A stretch of 64,000 nt of DNA from Pelagibius sp. Alg239-R121 (GCF_947331435.1 NZ_CAMZOF010000010.1:62001-126000), one strand, 5' to 3'; positions 32,972-42,288 are shown, counted from the stretch's first letter. A program made the numbers and translations. Notes: generated by a model not told the origin, from the letters alone.

Positions 32972-33595
32972 ATGGGTTTAGAACAATTTGCCGTCTTCGG
33001 ATTCGAGCAGGAAAAGGTTCTGGGGCAACATTATAACGAAGCGGTTGCGAAAAAAGGTGTGTGCTCAGGTTTGGTAGTGCGTTTTGCCCAGCTTTGCTAT
33101 GGCGGGCAAAAGGTCACCGAAACCGCAATGGAAAACAGCATTTTTTATTCGAAGTTAGTTCAGGATCGAAAATCTTCTGAATTCCAAAGCGATGTCGAGA
33201 AGAACGGCGCTGCCAAGGAAATGGACGCCTTAACAAAGGTATCGCCTTACACCGGTTTCATAACGAGATGCGATTATGCCGATGCCGGAATGGAAGGTGT
33301 CCTGAGCAGTATCAGGAACAAGCTCGGTATCGTCCATTTTGTTGGAATACACTTCGACAACGACCAAGCTCATAGCATTGGCGTTACAATGGACAACAAC
33401 AAAAATTGGTGCGCCTTCGACCCGAATCAGGCCTATTTCGAAGGTAAGGAAAAGGATTTCGAAAGCTTCTTCACCTTCCTTGCAACGGTCTACGAACAGC
33501 ATTATTGCAAGATTTTCAGTTGGCAGTGCATCTCTCTTATCAAGACACCAGGCCATGGCAGACTCACCCAATTCTTAAGTTCGCAGGGCTTGTAG
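32972..33595 (+). CDS. YopT-like papain-fold cysteine protease candidate
   Basis: I read this 207-residue protein as a C58 (YopT/AvrPphB-like) cysteine protease domain. The nucleophile lies in KKGVCSGLVVRFAQ (Cys31), the histidine in DQAHSIGVTMD (His134) and the aspartate in WCAFDPNQAYFEG (Asp150): order and local motifs fit GVC-G-L, H-[AS]-[IV], FDPN of that clan. No signal peptide or membrane helix. GGGAGG stands five bases before the ATG, with an in-frame GTG just before it. Base composition is visibly lower in GC than neighbours and codon use is looser, suggesting transfer. It could be an effector or toxin; no immunity or secretion gene is adjacent. Function is inference. Confidence 0.72.
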   Translation: MGLEQFAVFGFEQEKVLGQHYNEAVAKKGVCSGLVVRFAQLCYGGQKVTETAMENSIFYSKLVQDRKSSEFQSDVEKNGAAKEMDALTKVSPYTGFITRCDYADAGMEGVLSSIRNKLGIVHFVGIHFDNDQAHSIGVTMDNNKNWCAFDPNQAYFEGKEKDFESFFTFLATVYEQHYCKIFSWQCISLIKTPGHGRLTQFLSSQGL

Positions 33596-33738
33596 CAACA
33601 AGGGCCGGAAACTGTTGCCATGCTTGCACGCTCTGAACCAACCTGATTCGGGAGCTCCCTGATCAGCATCTTCTATCACCTCATTCGAAATAGCGATTTG
33701 CTTATTTTTTCCGCTTCTCGGCAATATCGTCATAGGTG

Positions 33739-33753
33739 TCTCGAAATTTGAGA
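33739..33753. promoter_or_regulatory. Near-palindrome upstream of fdsGB, candidate regulator site
   Basis: TCTCGAAATTTGAGA is a 15-base dyad with one mismatch, about 60 bases before the fdsGB start. Spacing fits a LysR-type T-N13-A or N11 arrangement. The FdsR-like regulator at 2747 would be the natural candidate. Assignment by position only. Confidence 0.4.
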
Positions 33754-33809
33754 ATACGACGCTTAATCGGGGTGTAACGCCGCAGGTCGGCGCGTAGAGG
33801 TGTGGAAAA

Positions 33810-35522
33810 ATGGTTCAGAGCGTAGAGCGCGGCACGGAAGGTTCCGGCCCACAGATTCATCCGGGGTCCGGGCGGCGGAAAGCACCGGCCTTCAACAAGG
33901 GGCGGCAGCTCGATCCAAAGGACCTCGATGAGATCCTGGATCTGCTTGACGAGCGCTCGACCCAGCGGGACCTGCTGATCGAGCATCTGCATCTGATCCA
34001 GGACCATTTCGGCAGCCTGAAGGCAGGGCATCTGCAGGCCCTGGCCGATATCATGAAGCTGCCGATGTCCGAGGTTTACGAGGTCGCCTCCTTCTACGCC
34101 CACTTCGACATCGTTCAGGACGGCGAAAAGGTCGATCACGAGATTACCGTCCGGGTCTGCGACAGCCTGACCTGCGAACTGAAGGGCGCCCAGGCTCTGC
34201 TGGAAGGCCTGAAGGCCAACAGCGGCGCCTCCGTCCGAGTGGTGCGCGCGCCCTGCATGGGACGCTGCGATACCGCGCCGGTTGCCGAGGTCGGGCACCA
34301 TCATGTCGACCATGCCGACGTGGAAAACATCACGGAAGCAGTAGATTCCAAACATATTCACCCGGAAATTCCAGCCTACACCGACCTTGAGGCCTACCAG
34401 AAAGACGGCGGCTACAGCCTGCTGCGCGATTGCCTGTCGGGGCAGAAGACCCCCGATGAGTTGATCAAGGTGATGGAAGATTCAGGCCTGCGCGGCCTGG
34501 GTGGCGCGGGCTTTCCCTCCGGCCTGAAGTGGAAAATCGTCCGCCAGCAGCCGAAACCGCGCCTTTTTGCCATCAACGGCGACGAAGGCGAGCCCGGCAC
34601 CTTCAAGGACCGCTATTATCTGGAGACGGATCCGCACCGCTTTTTGGAGGGGATGCTGGTCGCTGCCTGGGTCACCGAAGTCGAGACCGTCTACGTTTAT
34701 ATCCGCGACGAATATCCCGCGGTGATCGAGATCCTGCGGCGGGAGATCGCCAAACTGGAGACCGCGGGCCTGACCGGCGGGCGTCGGATTGAAGTGCGCC
34801 GGGGTGCAGGGGCTTACATCTGCGGTGAAGAGTCTGCCATGATCGAATCGATCGAGGGCAAGCGTGGCCTCCCCCGCCATAAACCGCCCTTCCCCTCGGA
34901 AAAGGGCCTCTTCGGCCTGCCGACTCTGACCCACAACGTCGAGACGGTCTTCTGGGTCAGGGATCTGGTCGAGCGCGGCCCGGACTGGTTCTCCTCTCAA
35001 GGACGTAACGGCCGCAAGGGCCTCCGGTCCTTTTCGGTCTCTGGCCGCGTGAAGTCTCCCGGCGTCAAACTGGCGCCGGCAGGTATCACCGTACGCGAAC
35101 TGATCGAGGAATATTGTGATGGAATGGCGGACGGCCATGCCTTCAAAGGATATTTGCCTGGCGGTGCTTCAGGCGGTGTTCTCCCCGCGTCCATGGGCGA
35201 TATCCCGCTGGATTTCGGGACACTGGAGGAGTACGGCAGCTTCATCGGTTCCGCCGCGGTGGTTATCCTGTCGGACCAGGACAATATGAAGGATGTGGCC
35301 CTGAATCTGATGCGCTTCTTCGAAGACGAAAGCTGCGGTCAGTGTACGCCCTGCCGTAACGGCACCGAAAAAGCGGTCAAGCTGATGTCGGCGCCAAGCT
35401 GGGACAAGGATCTGCTGAACGATCTCTCGCAGGTCATGACCGATGCTTCGATCTGCGGTCTGGGCCAGGCGGCGCCCAACCCGCTTCTCACCGTGATGAA
35501 ATACTTTCCGGAGGACGTATGA
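33810..35522 (+). CDS. fdsB: NAD-linked formate dehydrogenase, fused gamma (NuoE-like) and beta (NuoF-like) subunit
   Basis: The 570-residue chain joins two subunits. Residues about 40-175 are NuoE-like with a [2Fe-2S] site: CDSLTC and CMGRC. Residues about 190-570 are NuoF-like: the FMN/NADH region SGLRGLGGAGFPSGLKW, AINGDEGEPGTFKDRYY, and the 4Fe-4S site ESCGQCTPCRNGTEK with a later ICGLGQAAPNPL. This part transfers electrons from formate to NAD+. The fusion occurs in several alphaproteobacterial fds operons. The downstream fdsA overlaps or abuts (start candidates 35519, 35522, 35540). GAGG lies about nine bases before ATG 33810. Confidence 0.94.
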   Translation: MVQSVERGTEGSGPQIHPGSGRRKAPAFNKGRQLDPKDLDEILDLLDERSTQRDLLIEHLHLIQDHFGSLKAGHLQALADIMKLPMSEVYEVASFYAHFDIVQDGEKVDHEITVRVCDSLTCELKGAQALLEGLKANSGASVRVVRAPCMGRCDTAPVAEVGHHHVDHADVENITEAVDSKHIHPEIPAYTDLEAYQKDGGYSLLRDCLSGQKTPDELIKVMEDSGLRGLGGAGFPSGLKWKIVRQQPKPRLFAINGDEGEPGTFKDRYYLETDPHRFLEGMLVAAWVTEVETVYVYIRDEYPAVIEILRREIAKLETAGLTGGRRIEVRRGAGAYICGEESAMIESIEGKRGLPRHKPPFPSEKGLFGLPTLTHNVETVFWVRDLVERGPDWFSSQGRNGRKGLRSFSVSGRVKSPGVKLAPAGITVRELIEEYCDGMADGHAFKGYLPGGASGGVLPASMGDIPLDFGTLEEYGSFIGSAAVVILSDQDNMKDVALNLMRFFEDESCGQCTPCRNGTEKAVKLMSAPSWDKDLLNDLSQVMTDASICGLGQAAPNPLLTVMKYFPEDV

Positions 35523-35539
35523 TGTCCGGAGGAAACGAA

Positions 35540-38305
35540 ATGACTTCAGCAATCACCTTTAATCTGAACGGCCAGGACGTCACTGCACAGGATGGCGAGA
35601 CCATCTGGCAGGTCGCCCAACGCCAGGGCGTGGAAATTCCGCACCTTTGCTATTCGCCGGAACCCGGCTACCGGGAAGACGGCAACTGCCGCGCCTGTAT
35701 GGTGGAGATCGAGGGCGAACGCACGCTCGCTGCCTCCTGTATCCGCACACCAAGCGAAGGCATGAAGGTCAATACCGCCAGCGACCGGGCCAAGAAATCC
35801 CGCGAACTGGTGTTCGAACTCCTGGTCGCCGATCAGCCGGCCCGCGATGTCGCGCATGACCCGGATTCCAAATTCTGGAACTGGGCTTCCGACATCGGTG
35901 TCACCGAGAGCCGCTTTCCGGCCCGCGAAGGCCATGCACCCGACGTGACCCACACCGCCATGTCCGTGCATCTGGACGCCTGCATCAATTGTGGCCTCTG
36001 TGTGCGCGCCTGCCGTGAAGTCCAGGTCAACGACGTGATCGGCATGGCGTACCGGGGCGGTCATGCGAAGGTCATCTTCGATTTTGATGCAGCTATGGGC
36101 GAGAGCACCTGTGTCGCCTGTGGCGAGTGTGTCCAGGCCTGCCCGACCGGTGCACTGATGGAGTCCTCGCTGCTGAATGACCAGGGCGTGCGTACGGAGT
36201 TCGAGGAACGCGACGTCGATACGCTCTGTCCTTTCTGCGGCGTCGGCTGTCAGACCACGGCCCACGTGAAGGACGACAAGATCATCTCGGTCGACGGCCG
36301 AGACGGCCCGGCCAACGAAAACCGCCTCTGCGTCAAAGGGCGGTTCGGGTATGACTATATCGATCACGCGGGACGCCTGACCAAACCGCTGATCCGCCGG
36401 GACGACGCGCCAAAAGATTGGCAGGCCCAGATGCGTGACGGCGACTACAGCGCCGTCTTCCGCGAAGCGACCTGGGAAGAGGCACTGGAGCGTGCGACGA
36501 CAGGCTTGAAGAAGACCAGAGACGAGCATGGCCCCTTCTCCATGGCCGGATTCGGTTCGGCCAAAGGTTCCAACGAAGAGGCCTATCTGTTTCAGAAGCT
36601 CGTGCGGACTGGTTTCGGCAGCAACAACGTCGACCACTGTACGCGGCTTTGTCATGCCTCCTCTGTTGCCGCTTTGATGGAAACAGTCGGGTCGGGAGCG
36701 GTTTCGGCCCCCTTCACGGCAATCGACGACGCCGAATGCGCCATTGTGATCGGCGCTCGGCCAGCGCAGAATCACCCGGTTGCCGCGACCTATTTCAAGC
36801 GGGCAGCAAAACGCGGCACCAAGCTGATCATCATGGATCCGCGTGGCCAGAACCTTTCGCGCTACGCGACGTACACTCTGCAGTTCAAACCGGGACGCGA
36901 TGTCGCCCTTCTGAACGCCATGCTGCATACGATCATCGAGGAAGATCTCTACGATAAGCAGTATGTTCAAGCGAATACCGAGGGCTTCGAAGATCTTCAG
37001 GAGCGGGTCAAGGACTACTCGCCGGAAGCAATGGAAGAGGTTTGCGGCATCGATGCAACCACGATCCGTGAAGTGGCCAGAACCTATGCCACGGCCCGCA
37101 CCTCGCTCATCTTCTGGGGCATGGGCATTTCCCAGCACACCCACGGTACCGATAACTCGCGCTGCCTGATCTCATTGGCCCTGATCACCGGTCAGGTCGG
37201 CCGTCCTGGCACCGGACTGCATCCGCTGCGTGGTCAGAACAACGTGCAGGGCGCCTCCGACGCCGGACTGATCCCGATGTTCTATCCGGACTATCGTTCG
37301 GTCGAAAAGGACGAGGTGCGCGAATCCATCGAATCCTTCTGGGGTAAACCCATGGATCCGAAACGCGGTTTGACGGTGGTCGAGACCATCAATGCGATCC
37401 ACGACGGCAAGGTGAAGGCCATGTACATCATGGGCGAGAACCCGGCCATGTCGGATCCGGACCAGAACCACGCCCGGCAGGCGCTGGCGATGCTGGATCA
37501 CCTGGTGGTGCAGGACATCTTCATGACCGAGACCGCCTGGCACGCCGACGTCATTCTGCCGGCATCCGCCCATGCGGAAAAAACCGGCACCTTCACCAAC
37601 ACCAACCGGCAGGTACAGCTCGCCCGCCAGGTCGTACCGCCGCCGGGCGAAGCCCGACAGGACTGGTGGATCACCCAGGCGCTGGCGCAGGGCATCGGAC
37701 TGGATTGGAGTTACCTGCATCCCAAAGATGTTTTCGCGGAGATGGCCCAGGTTATGCCCTCCCTGAACAACATCACCTGGGACCGGCTGGACCGCGAAGA
37801 TGCTGTCACCTACCCCTGTGATGATCCAGGCAACCCGGGCAACGAAATCATCTTCGTCAATGGCTTCCCGACGGCCAGTGGGCGCGGCAAGATCGTGCCT
37901 GCCAAGCTGATCCCGCCCGACGAGCTGCCGGACGATGATTACCCCATGGTGCTGACCACGGGACGGATGCTGGAACATTGGCACACGGGTGCCATGACCC
38001 GACGCGCCACCACCCTGGATATGCTGGAGCCGGAAGCGATCGTCATGATCAACGCCAGGGATATCCTGCGCATGGGCGCCCAGCCCGGTGATCAGGTCCA
38101 GGTCCAGACCCGGCGCGGCACGATCCTGCTGAAAATCCGCCAGGATGGAGATGTCCCGGAAGGCATGCTCTTCATTCCCTTCTGCTTTGCAGAGGCGGCG
38201 GCCAATGTGCTCACCAACCCGCAACTGGATCCCTTCGGCAAGATCCCGGAGTTCAAATTCTGCGCGGCAAGGATCGAACCAATTCAAGCAGTTGCGGCCG
38301 AATAA
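35540..38305 (+). CDS. fdsA: NAD-linked formate dehydrogenase alpha subunit (Mo-bis-MGD)
   Basis: Formate oxidation to CO2 occurs here. The 921-residue chain has a [2Fe-2S] ferredoxin-like start (IPHLCYSPEP, NCRACMVEIEG), two 4Fe-4S ferredoxin motifs (ACINCGLCVRACREVQ; STCVACGECVQACPTGA), a proximal 4Fe-4S site (LCPFCGVGCQTTAHV), and the molybdenum site in NVDHCTRLCHASSVAAL, where Cys of LCH binds Mo. The MGD-binding region includes MGENPAMSDPDQNHAR and later TGRMLEHWHTGAMTRRA. I chose ATG 35540, which has GGAGG eight bases before; ATG 35519 overlaps the previous stop codon. No fdsC or fdsD follows. The nearest sulfurtransferase is the fdhD gene at 48 kb. Confidence 0.95.
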   Translation: MTSAITFNLNGQDVTAQDGETIWQVAQRQGVEIPHLCYSPEPGYREDGNCRACMVEIEGERTLAASCIRTPSEGMKVNTASDRAKKSRELVFELLVADQPARDVAHDPDSKFWNWASDIGVTESRFPAREGHAPDVTHTAMSVHLDACINCGLCVRACREVQVNDVIGMAYRGGHAKVIFDFDAAMGESTCVACGECVQACPTGALMESSLLNDQGVRTEFEERDVDTLCPFCGVGCQTTAHVKDDKIISVDGRDGPANENRLCVKGRFGYDYIDHAGRLTKPLIRRDDAPKDWQAQMRDGDYSAVFREATWEEALERATTGLKKTRDEHGPFSMAGFGSAKGSNEEAYLFQKLVRTGFGSNNVDHCTRLCHASSVAALMETVGSGAVSAPFTAIDDAECAIVIGARPAQNHPVAATYFKRAAKRGTKLIIMDPRGQNLSRYATYTLQFKPGRDVALLNAMLHTIIEEDLYDKQYVQANTEGFEDLQERVKDYSPEAMEEVCGIDATTIREVARTYATARTSLIFWGMGISQHTHGTDNSRCLISLALITGQVGRPGTGLHPLRGQNNVQGASDAGLIPMFYPDYRSVEKDEVRESIESFWGKPMDPKRGLTVVETINAIHDGKVKAMYIMGENPAMSDPDQNHARQALAMLDHLVVQDIFMTETAWHADVILPASAHAEKTGTFTNTNRQVQLARQVVPPPGEARQDWWITQALAQGIGLDWSYLHPKDVFAEMAQVMPSLNNITWDRLDREDAVTYPCDDPGNPGNEIIFVNGFPTASGRGKIVPAKLIPPDELPDDDYPMVLTTGRMLEHWHTGAMTRRATTLDMLEPEAIVMINARDILRMGAQPGDQVQVQTRRGTILLKIRQDGDVPEGMLFIPFCFAEAAANVLTNPQLDPFGKIPEFKFCAARIEPIQAVAAE

Positions 38306-38456
38306 GGGCGGCGCCTAAAGCGCACTGCGAAAGGCCTGGAAGGGATTTTGTTCGCACAGAAATGTTCTGTGGACAATTCGCCCAACGATTTGTAAAGGTC
38401 TTGTCGTAATATTCGCGTATCACAAGACACGTTGGAATCGCGTGCGTGGCCGCCTC

Positions 38457-38499
38457 CGGTCGGATAAGTTCCGACCGCCGGCGGAATCCGCCCGGCTCC
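38457..38499. repeat. Tandem hairpins between fdsA and the aldolase gene
   Basis: CGGTCGGA and TCCGACCG (38457-38477) form a perfect eight-base stem with a five-base loop; GGCGGA and TCCGCC follow almost without a spacer. No T-run follows. They may slow transcription past fdsA or act in the leader of the aldolase gene, which starts at 38578. Confidence 0.4.
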
Positions 38500-38577
38500 G
38501 AATAACGCGTGGTTCACCGTTAACGGCTTCCGAAGGAACGGGGCTGGCGGTCGGACCACAGGGAAAATGGGGTTAAG

Positions 38578-39669
38578 ATGTCAGCAGTAACTTCAACGAA
38601 AACGACCGGCCTCGAAGCGGGTGTGGTCACGGGTTCCGACTACTTGACCCTGGTCAAGGCCTGCAAGGACGGCGGCTATGCCCTGCCCGCGGTCAACGTG
38701 GTCAACACGCACGGCATCAATGCCGTGCTCGAAGCCGCCGCCAAAGCCGGGTCGGATGTCATCATTCAGCTTTCAGGCGGTGGTGCGCAGTTCTTTGCCG
38801 GTAAAGGCATGAAGGACGGTGAAGCGGCCAAGGTCCTGGGCGCCGTTTCGGCTGCCCGTCATGTGCACACCGTCGCCAAGGCTTACGGCGTCTGCGCCGT
38901 CCTGCATACGGATCACGCAAACCGTAAGTTGATTCCCTGGGTCGAGGGTATGATTGCCTTCAGCGAAGAGGAACATGCACGGACCGGCCGACCTCTCTTC
39001 TCCTCGCACATGCTCGACCTCTCCGAAGAGCCGATCGAGGAAAACCTAGCGGAATGTGCCCGCATTCTTAAACGCCTGGCCCCGATCGACATGAGCCTGG
39101 AGATCGAACTGGGTGTCACAGGCGGCGAGGAAGACGGTGTCGGCCAGGACGTGGATCAGATCGACAACAGCAAACTCTACACGCAGCCTGAAGAGGTCAT
39201 GCGGGCGCATGAGCTGCTCTCGCCGATCGGTCACTTCTCGGTCGCAGCCGCCTTCGGCAACGTCCACGGCGTCTACAAACCCGGCAATGTGGTGCTTCGC
39301 CCCGAAATTCTTGCTCATTCTCAGGAGCTGGCACAGAAAACTCTGGGTGGTTCGGGCAAACACTTCGACTTCGTCTTCCACGGTGGGTCAGGGTCCGAGA
39401 AAGCCAAGATCACCGAGGCCGTGGGTTATGGTGTGTTCAAGATGAACATCGACACCGACACCCAGTTCGCCTTCGCCGAAGCAGTCGGCAGTTATGTCGA
39501 AGAGAATGCACGGGCCTTTAAGTACCAGATCGACCCGGATACGGATCAGCCCTACAAGAAGCAGTACGATCCGCGCATGTGGACCCGCGCAGGCGAGGTT
39601 GCCATCGTCGAGCGCCTGACTCAGGCATTCGAAGATCTGGGTTCAACCGGGAAATCGCTGGCCAGCTAA
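38578..39669 (+). CDS. fba: Class II fructose-bisphosphate aldolase
   Basis: The enzyme splits fructose 1,6-bisphosphate, with a zinc ion. The 363-residue product has VLHTDHANRKLIPWVEGM (zinc histidine and catalytic Asp), EIELGVTGGEEDGVGQDV (Glu ligand region), FGNVHGVYKPGNV (zinc His) and FVFHGGSGSEKAKI (zinc His and phosphate-binding Gly/Ser). Length and motifs fit the class IIA group close to E. coli FbaA. The upstream gap of 272 bases suggests its own promoter. The gene ends before a strong terminator hairpin. Confidence 0.95.
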   Translation: MSAVTSTKTTGLEAGVVTGSDYLTLVKACKDGGYALPAVNVVNTHGINAVLEAAAKAGSDVIIQLSGGGAQFFAGKGMKDGEAAKVLGAVSAARHVHTVAKAYGVCAVLHTDHANRKLIPWVEGMIAFSEEEHARTGRPLFSSHMLDLSEEPIEENLAECARILKRLAPIDMSLEIELGVTGGEEDGVGQDVDQIDNSKLYTQPEEVMRAHELLSPIGHFSVAAAFGNVHGVYKPGNVVLRPEILAHSQELAQKTLGGSGKHFDFVFHGGSGSEKAKITEAVGYGVFKMNIDTDTQFAFAEAVGSYVEENARAFKYQIDPDTDQPYKKQYDPRMWTRAGEVAIVERLTQAFEDLGSTGKSLAS

Positions 39670-39707
39670 CATCCGGCAGCGGCTAGACGCAAAAGACACG
39701 GTCTATC

Positions 39708-39743
39708 GAAAAGCGGCAGGAGGCATTTCTTCTGCCGCTTTTC
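39708..39743. terminator. Strong bidirectional terminator between fba and the symporter gene
   Basis: GAAAAGCGGCAG (39708-39719) and CTGCCGCTTTTC (39732-39743) form a perfect 12-base-pair stem with a 12-base loop. The A and T ends give a T-rich tail on both strands. Positioned between convergent genes, it can end both. Confidence 0.85.
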
Positions 39744-39772
39744 TTATGCCCAGATTACAAGAACAGGCCCTC

Positions 39773-41194
39773 TTAATCGTTGCTCCAGGCCGTGACATCG
39801 ATATCTAGATCCGAAAACTTTGCCGGATCGAACTCCGGATGCTCCTTGCCTGCCTTCAGTTGGTCCCGGTAGTCGTTGAGGACGCGTAAACCAACCGGAA
39901 ACAGCATGATGATCGCCAGCAGGTTGACCAGAGCCAATATCCCCATCATGGGATCGGAGAAGAAGAACACCGCGGTGGCCCCCGGTGCGGAAGAGCCCAG
40001 GAATACCAGACCGACGATCAGAAGGCGCAGCACATGCCGGGCGATATGGCTCTCGGTGAAGACCGTCAGGGCGTTTTCGCCGAGATAGTAATTGTAGATG
40101 ATGGAGCTGAAGGCGAAGAGCAGGATCGCTATGGTCAGAAAATACTGACTCCACTCGCCGACATGCGAGACCAGCGATTGCTGAGTCAGGACAACCCCGT
40201 CAACACCTTCCGCGCCGGCCACATAGATATCACCGAGCAAAATCACAAAGGCGGTGCAGGAACAGATGATGATGGTGTCGATAAAGACAGACAGCGACTG
40301 GACGATTCCCTGGCTGACCGGGTGGCGGACGTAAGCGACAGCCGCGACGTTGGGCGCACTGCCCAGCCCCGCCTCGTTGGAGAAGAGACCACGGCGAAGG
40401 CCTTGCGCGATGGCTGCGCCCATACCGCCGCCGACCGCCTCCTCCAGTCCAAAAGCGTTCTTTACAATAAGGCTCAGCACCGCCGGTACTTCGGCGATAT
40501 TGATCACGACAATGAGCAACGCCAAACCAATGTAACCCACGGCCATGATGGGCACGACGAATTCGGCCACCTGGGCGATACGTTTGATGCCGCCGTAAAC
40601 CACCAGTCCTGTCAAAACAGCAAGCCCGATTCCGCTCCACAACCTGTCGATACCAAGGCTGTCCTGCATTGCTCCGGCGACTGTGTTGCCTTGAAAGGCA
40701 TTAAACCCAAGGCCAAAAGCGGCAATCAGGGAGATCGCATAGATGACGGCCAGCCAGTTAAACTGCCTACCCAAACCATGGAGAATATATTGCGCCGGAC
40801 CGCCCCTGTAAGTGCCGTCTTCATCGCTGCGCTTGAAGACCTGAGCCAGCGAGCACTCGAACAGGCTGGTCGCCATTCCAACCAGCGCAATGGCCCACAT
40901 CCAGAAAACCGCGCCGGGTCCGCCTAGAGTGATGGCCACCGCGACACCGGCGATATTGCCACCACCGACCCGACCGCCAACGCTGACCAACAGTGCTTGG
41001 AGGGAACTGATGTGACCTTCACCCGGCGGCTGCGTGCCGGGCATCATCACCTGAAACATCCGGCCAAAAAACCTGAACTGAACGAAGCCCGATGCCAAGG
41101 TGAAGAAGACGCCTAAGACAACCAGGAACGGGATGAGAGACCATCCCCAGGTACCGTCGCCAATCGCGGTAAATAGGCTTTCCAATAAGCTCAT
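39773..41194 (-). CDS. AGCS family sodium:alanine (glycine) symporter
   Basis: A 473-residue transporter with about eleven helices. It contains the AGCS marks SVGGRVGGGNIAGVAVAITL and GPGAVFWMWAIALVGMATS, with the sodium-binding GxGN pattern, and LRRGLFSNEAGLGSAPNVAA in the second half, the family signature. Imports alanine or glycine with Na+. The C-terminal 30 residues are hydrophilic. It stands alone, divergent from a DUF465 gene across a 316-base gap. Confidence 0.94.
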   Translation of the reverse strand: MSLLESLFTAIGDGTWGWSLIPFLVVLGVFFTLASGFVQFRFFGRMFQVMMPGTQPPGEGHISSLQALLVSVGGRVGGGNIAGVAVAITLGGPGAVFWMWAIALVGMATSLFECSLAQVFKRSDEDGTYRGGPAQYILHGLGRQFNWLAVIYAISLIAAFGLGFNAFQGNTVAGAMQDSLGIDRLWSGIGLAVLTGLVVYGGIKRIAQVAEFVVPIMAVGYIGLALLIVVINIAEVPAVLSLIVKNAFGLEEAVGGGMGAAIAQGLRRGLFSNEAGLGSAPNVAAVAYVRHPVSQGIVQSLSVFIDTIIICSCTAFVILLGDIYVAGAEGVDGVVLTQQSLVSHVGEWSQYFLTIAILLFAFSSIIYNYYLGENALTVFTESHIARHVLRLLIVGLVFLGSSAPGATAVFFFSDPMMGILALVNLLAIIMLFPVGLRVLNDYRDQLKAGKEHPEFDPAKFSDLDIDVTAWSND

Positions 41195-41510
41195 TTGTCT
41201 TCCCCCGAATTCTGGTTTTGGTTTCCGTTCGATGCAATTTGATTCGCTGGAACTGATCTGCCGTCGCAGGGTTTTTTGGAGCTAACTTGCCTCAAAAAAC
41301 AAAAGGCGCGCCGTGTTAAAGTCGGGCTTTTCGACAAGTCTTCGCCATCTCCGGAGATTTACGAGCATGATAGTGCATGACTCTGTTCCCGCGAAACATA
41401 AGAAGACTAACTCAACCACCGACTGTCGGGAAGCTTTGAGCCATATCAAGGTCTTCTTTGCCGCATCCGATATGCTTATCCCCAGGCCCCACTAAAAGAA
41501 GCGAGACAAG
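41195..41510. promoter_or_regulatory. Divergent gap before the symporter and DUF465 genes
   Basis: No gene is convincing in these 316 bases; a 60-codon frame (41313-41495) has no ribosome site or family. A loose AT-only repeat GTTTTTTG and CAAAAAAC occurs at 41271-41300. Promoters of both flanking genes must lie here. Confidence 0.4.
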
Positions 41511-41771
41511 ATGTACGGAGAACATCACGACCTGCGGCATGATCTGCCCGAGCACGCCGACGCGATCCACGAGTTGAAAATCGCAGACCAGCATTTCGCA
41601 AGGCTTTTCGAGGAATATCACCTTGTCGACCGGGAAATCCGCCGGGTCGAGCAGCAGATCGAGGCGCGGGGCGATACTGCGATGGAGGACCTCAAGAAGC
41701 AGCGGATCCTTCTTAAGGATGAGTTGCTTGCCATGATCCGAATCCATGAAAGCAGCGAACTCGCCGAATAG
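41511..41771 (+). CDS. DUF465 (YdcH-like) small coiled-coil protein
   Basis: An 86-residue, charged, helical protein: HELKIADQHFARLFEEYHLV, then DREIRRVEQQIEARGDTAME and LKKQRILLKDELLAMI. The spacing of Leu and charged residues and the length match the DUF465/YdcH family, thought to form small helical hairpins. The function is unknown. The gene stands alone. Confidence 0.9.
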   Translation: MYGEHHDLRHDLPEHADAIHELKIADQHFARLFEEYHLVDREIRRVEQQIEARGDTAMEDLKKQRILLKDELLAMIRIHESSELAE

Positions 41772-41818
41772 CCTCACGCCAACCGATTATGATGGGGCTG
41801 TTCGGACTTGCACAGCGG

Positions 41819-42256
41819 TCAAGTTTCCCCAGGCTTGGGCGTCAGATGTTCGATATCTTCCTGTGCGATTGCCGGCAGCCCATCTGAGAGCTCGAAATAG
41901 TCAGCTTTCGTCTGCACGTGGATGTGACACTCCATGTGAAGACCTGTCGGCTGGTCAAGCGTCCCGGCCATAATGGAAAACAGTTCATTGCCGTGGCGCC
42001 GCCAGAACAGGCTGCTGCCGCAGTTTTTGCAAAAGGCGCGGCTGGCGGTATCGGACGAACGATACCATGCCAGCCCGTCCTCATGTTTCAAGTGCAGATG
42101 TTGCCAGTAACCTTGTGTCGCGGCAACGTAGTGCCCAGAGGTCTTTTGGCATTGCCTGCAGTGACAACCAACAACCGGCCGCAAAGGACCGGCGATCTCG
42201 TAGGTGACGGCACCACAGAGGCAGCTCCCACTGTATACTTTTCGCTCGCTCGTCAT
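41819..42256 (-). CDS. GFA/CENP-V family zinc protein
   Basis: A 145-residue protein with the GFA (glutathione-dependent formaldehyde-activating enzyme-like) zinc signature: YSGSCLCGAVTYEI, VVGCHCRQCQKTSG and ASRAFCKNCGSSLFWRR. All zinc cysteines are present. Many members have no proven formaldehyde activity, so the chemical role is open. ATG 42256. It lies 32 bases downstream of the CmcJ-type gene on the same strand and is likely cotranscribed. Confidence 0.92.
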   Translation of the reverse strand: MTSERKVYSGSCLCGAVTYEIAGPLRPVVGCHCRQCQKTSGHYVAATQGYWQHLHLKHEDGLAWYRSSDTASRAFCKNCGSSLFWRRHGNELFSIMAGTLDQPTGLHMECHIHVQTKADYFELSDGLPAIAQEDIEHLTPKPGET

Positions 42257-42288
42257 AACTTCCCCCCTGCTAGACGTCCTCATTCAAG

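Noticed and set aside
35546-37144. A 532-codon open frame on the minus strand inside fdsA
   Set aside because: It is antisense to a long high-GC gene with clear motifs, and its translation is low in sense (Ala/Gly/Val/His-rich) with no family pattern.
37172-38287. A 371-codon minus-strand frame inside fdsA
   Set aside because: Same reason: antisense by-product of strong codon bias in fdsA.
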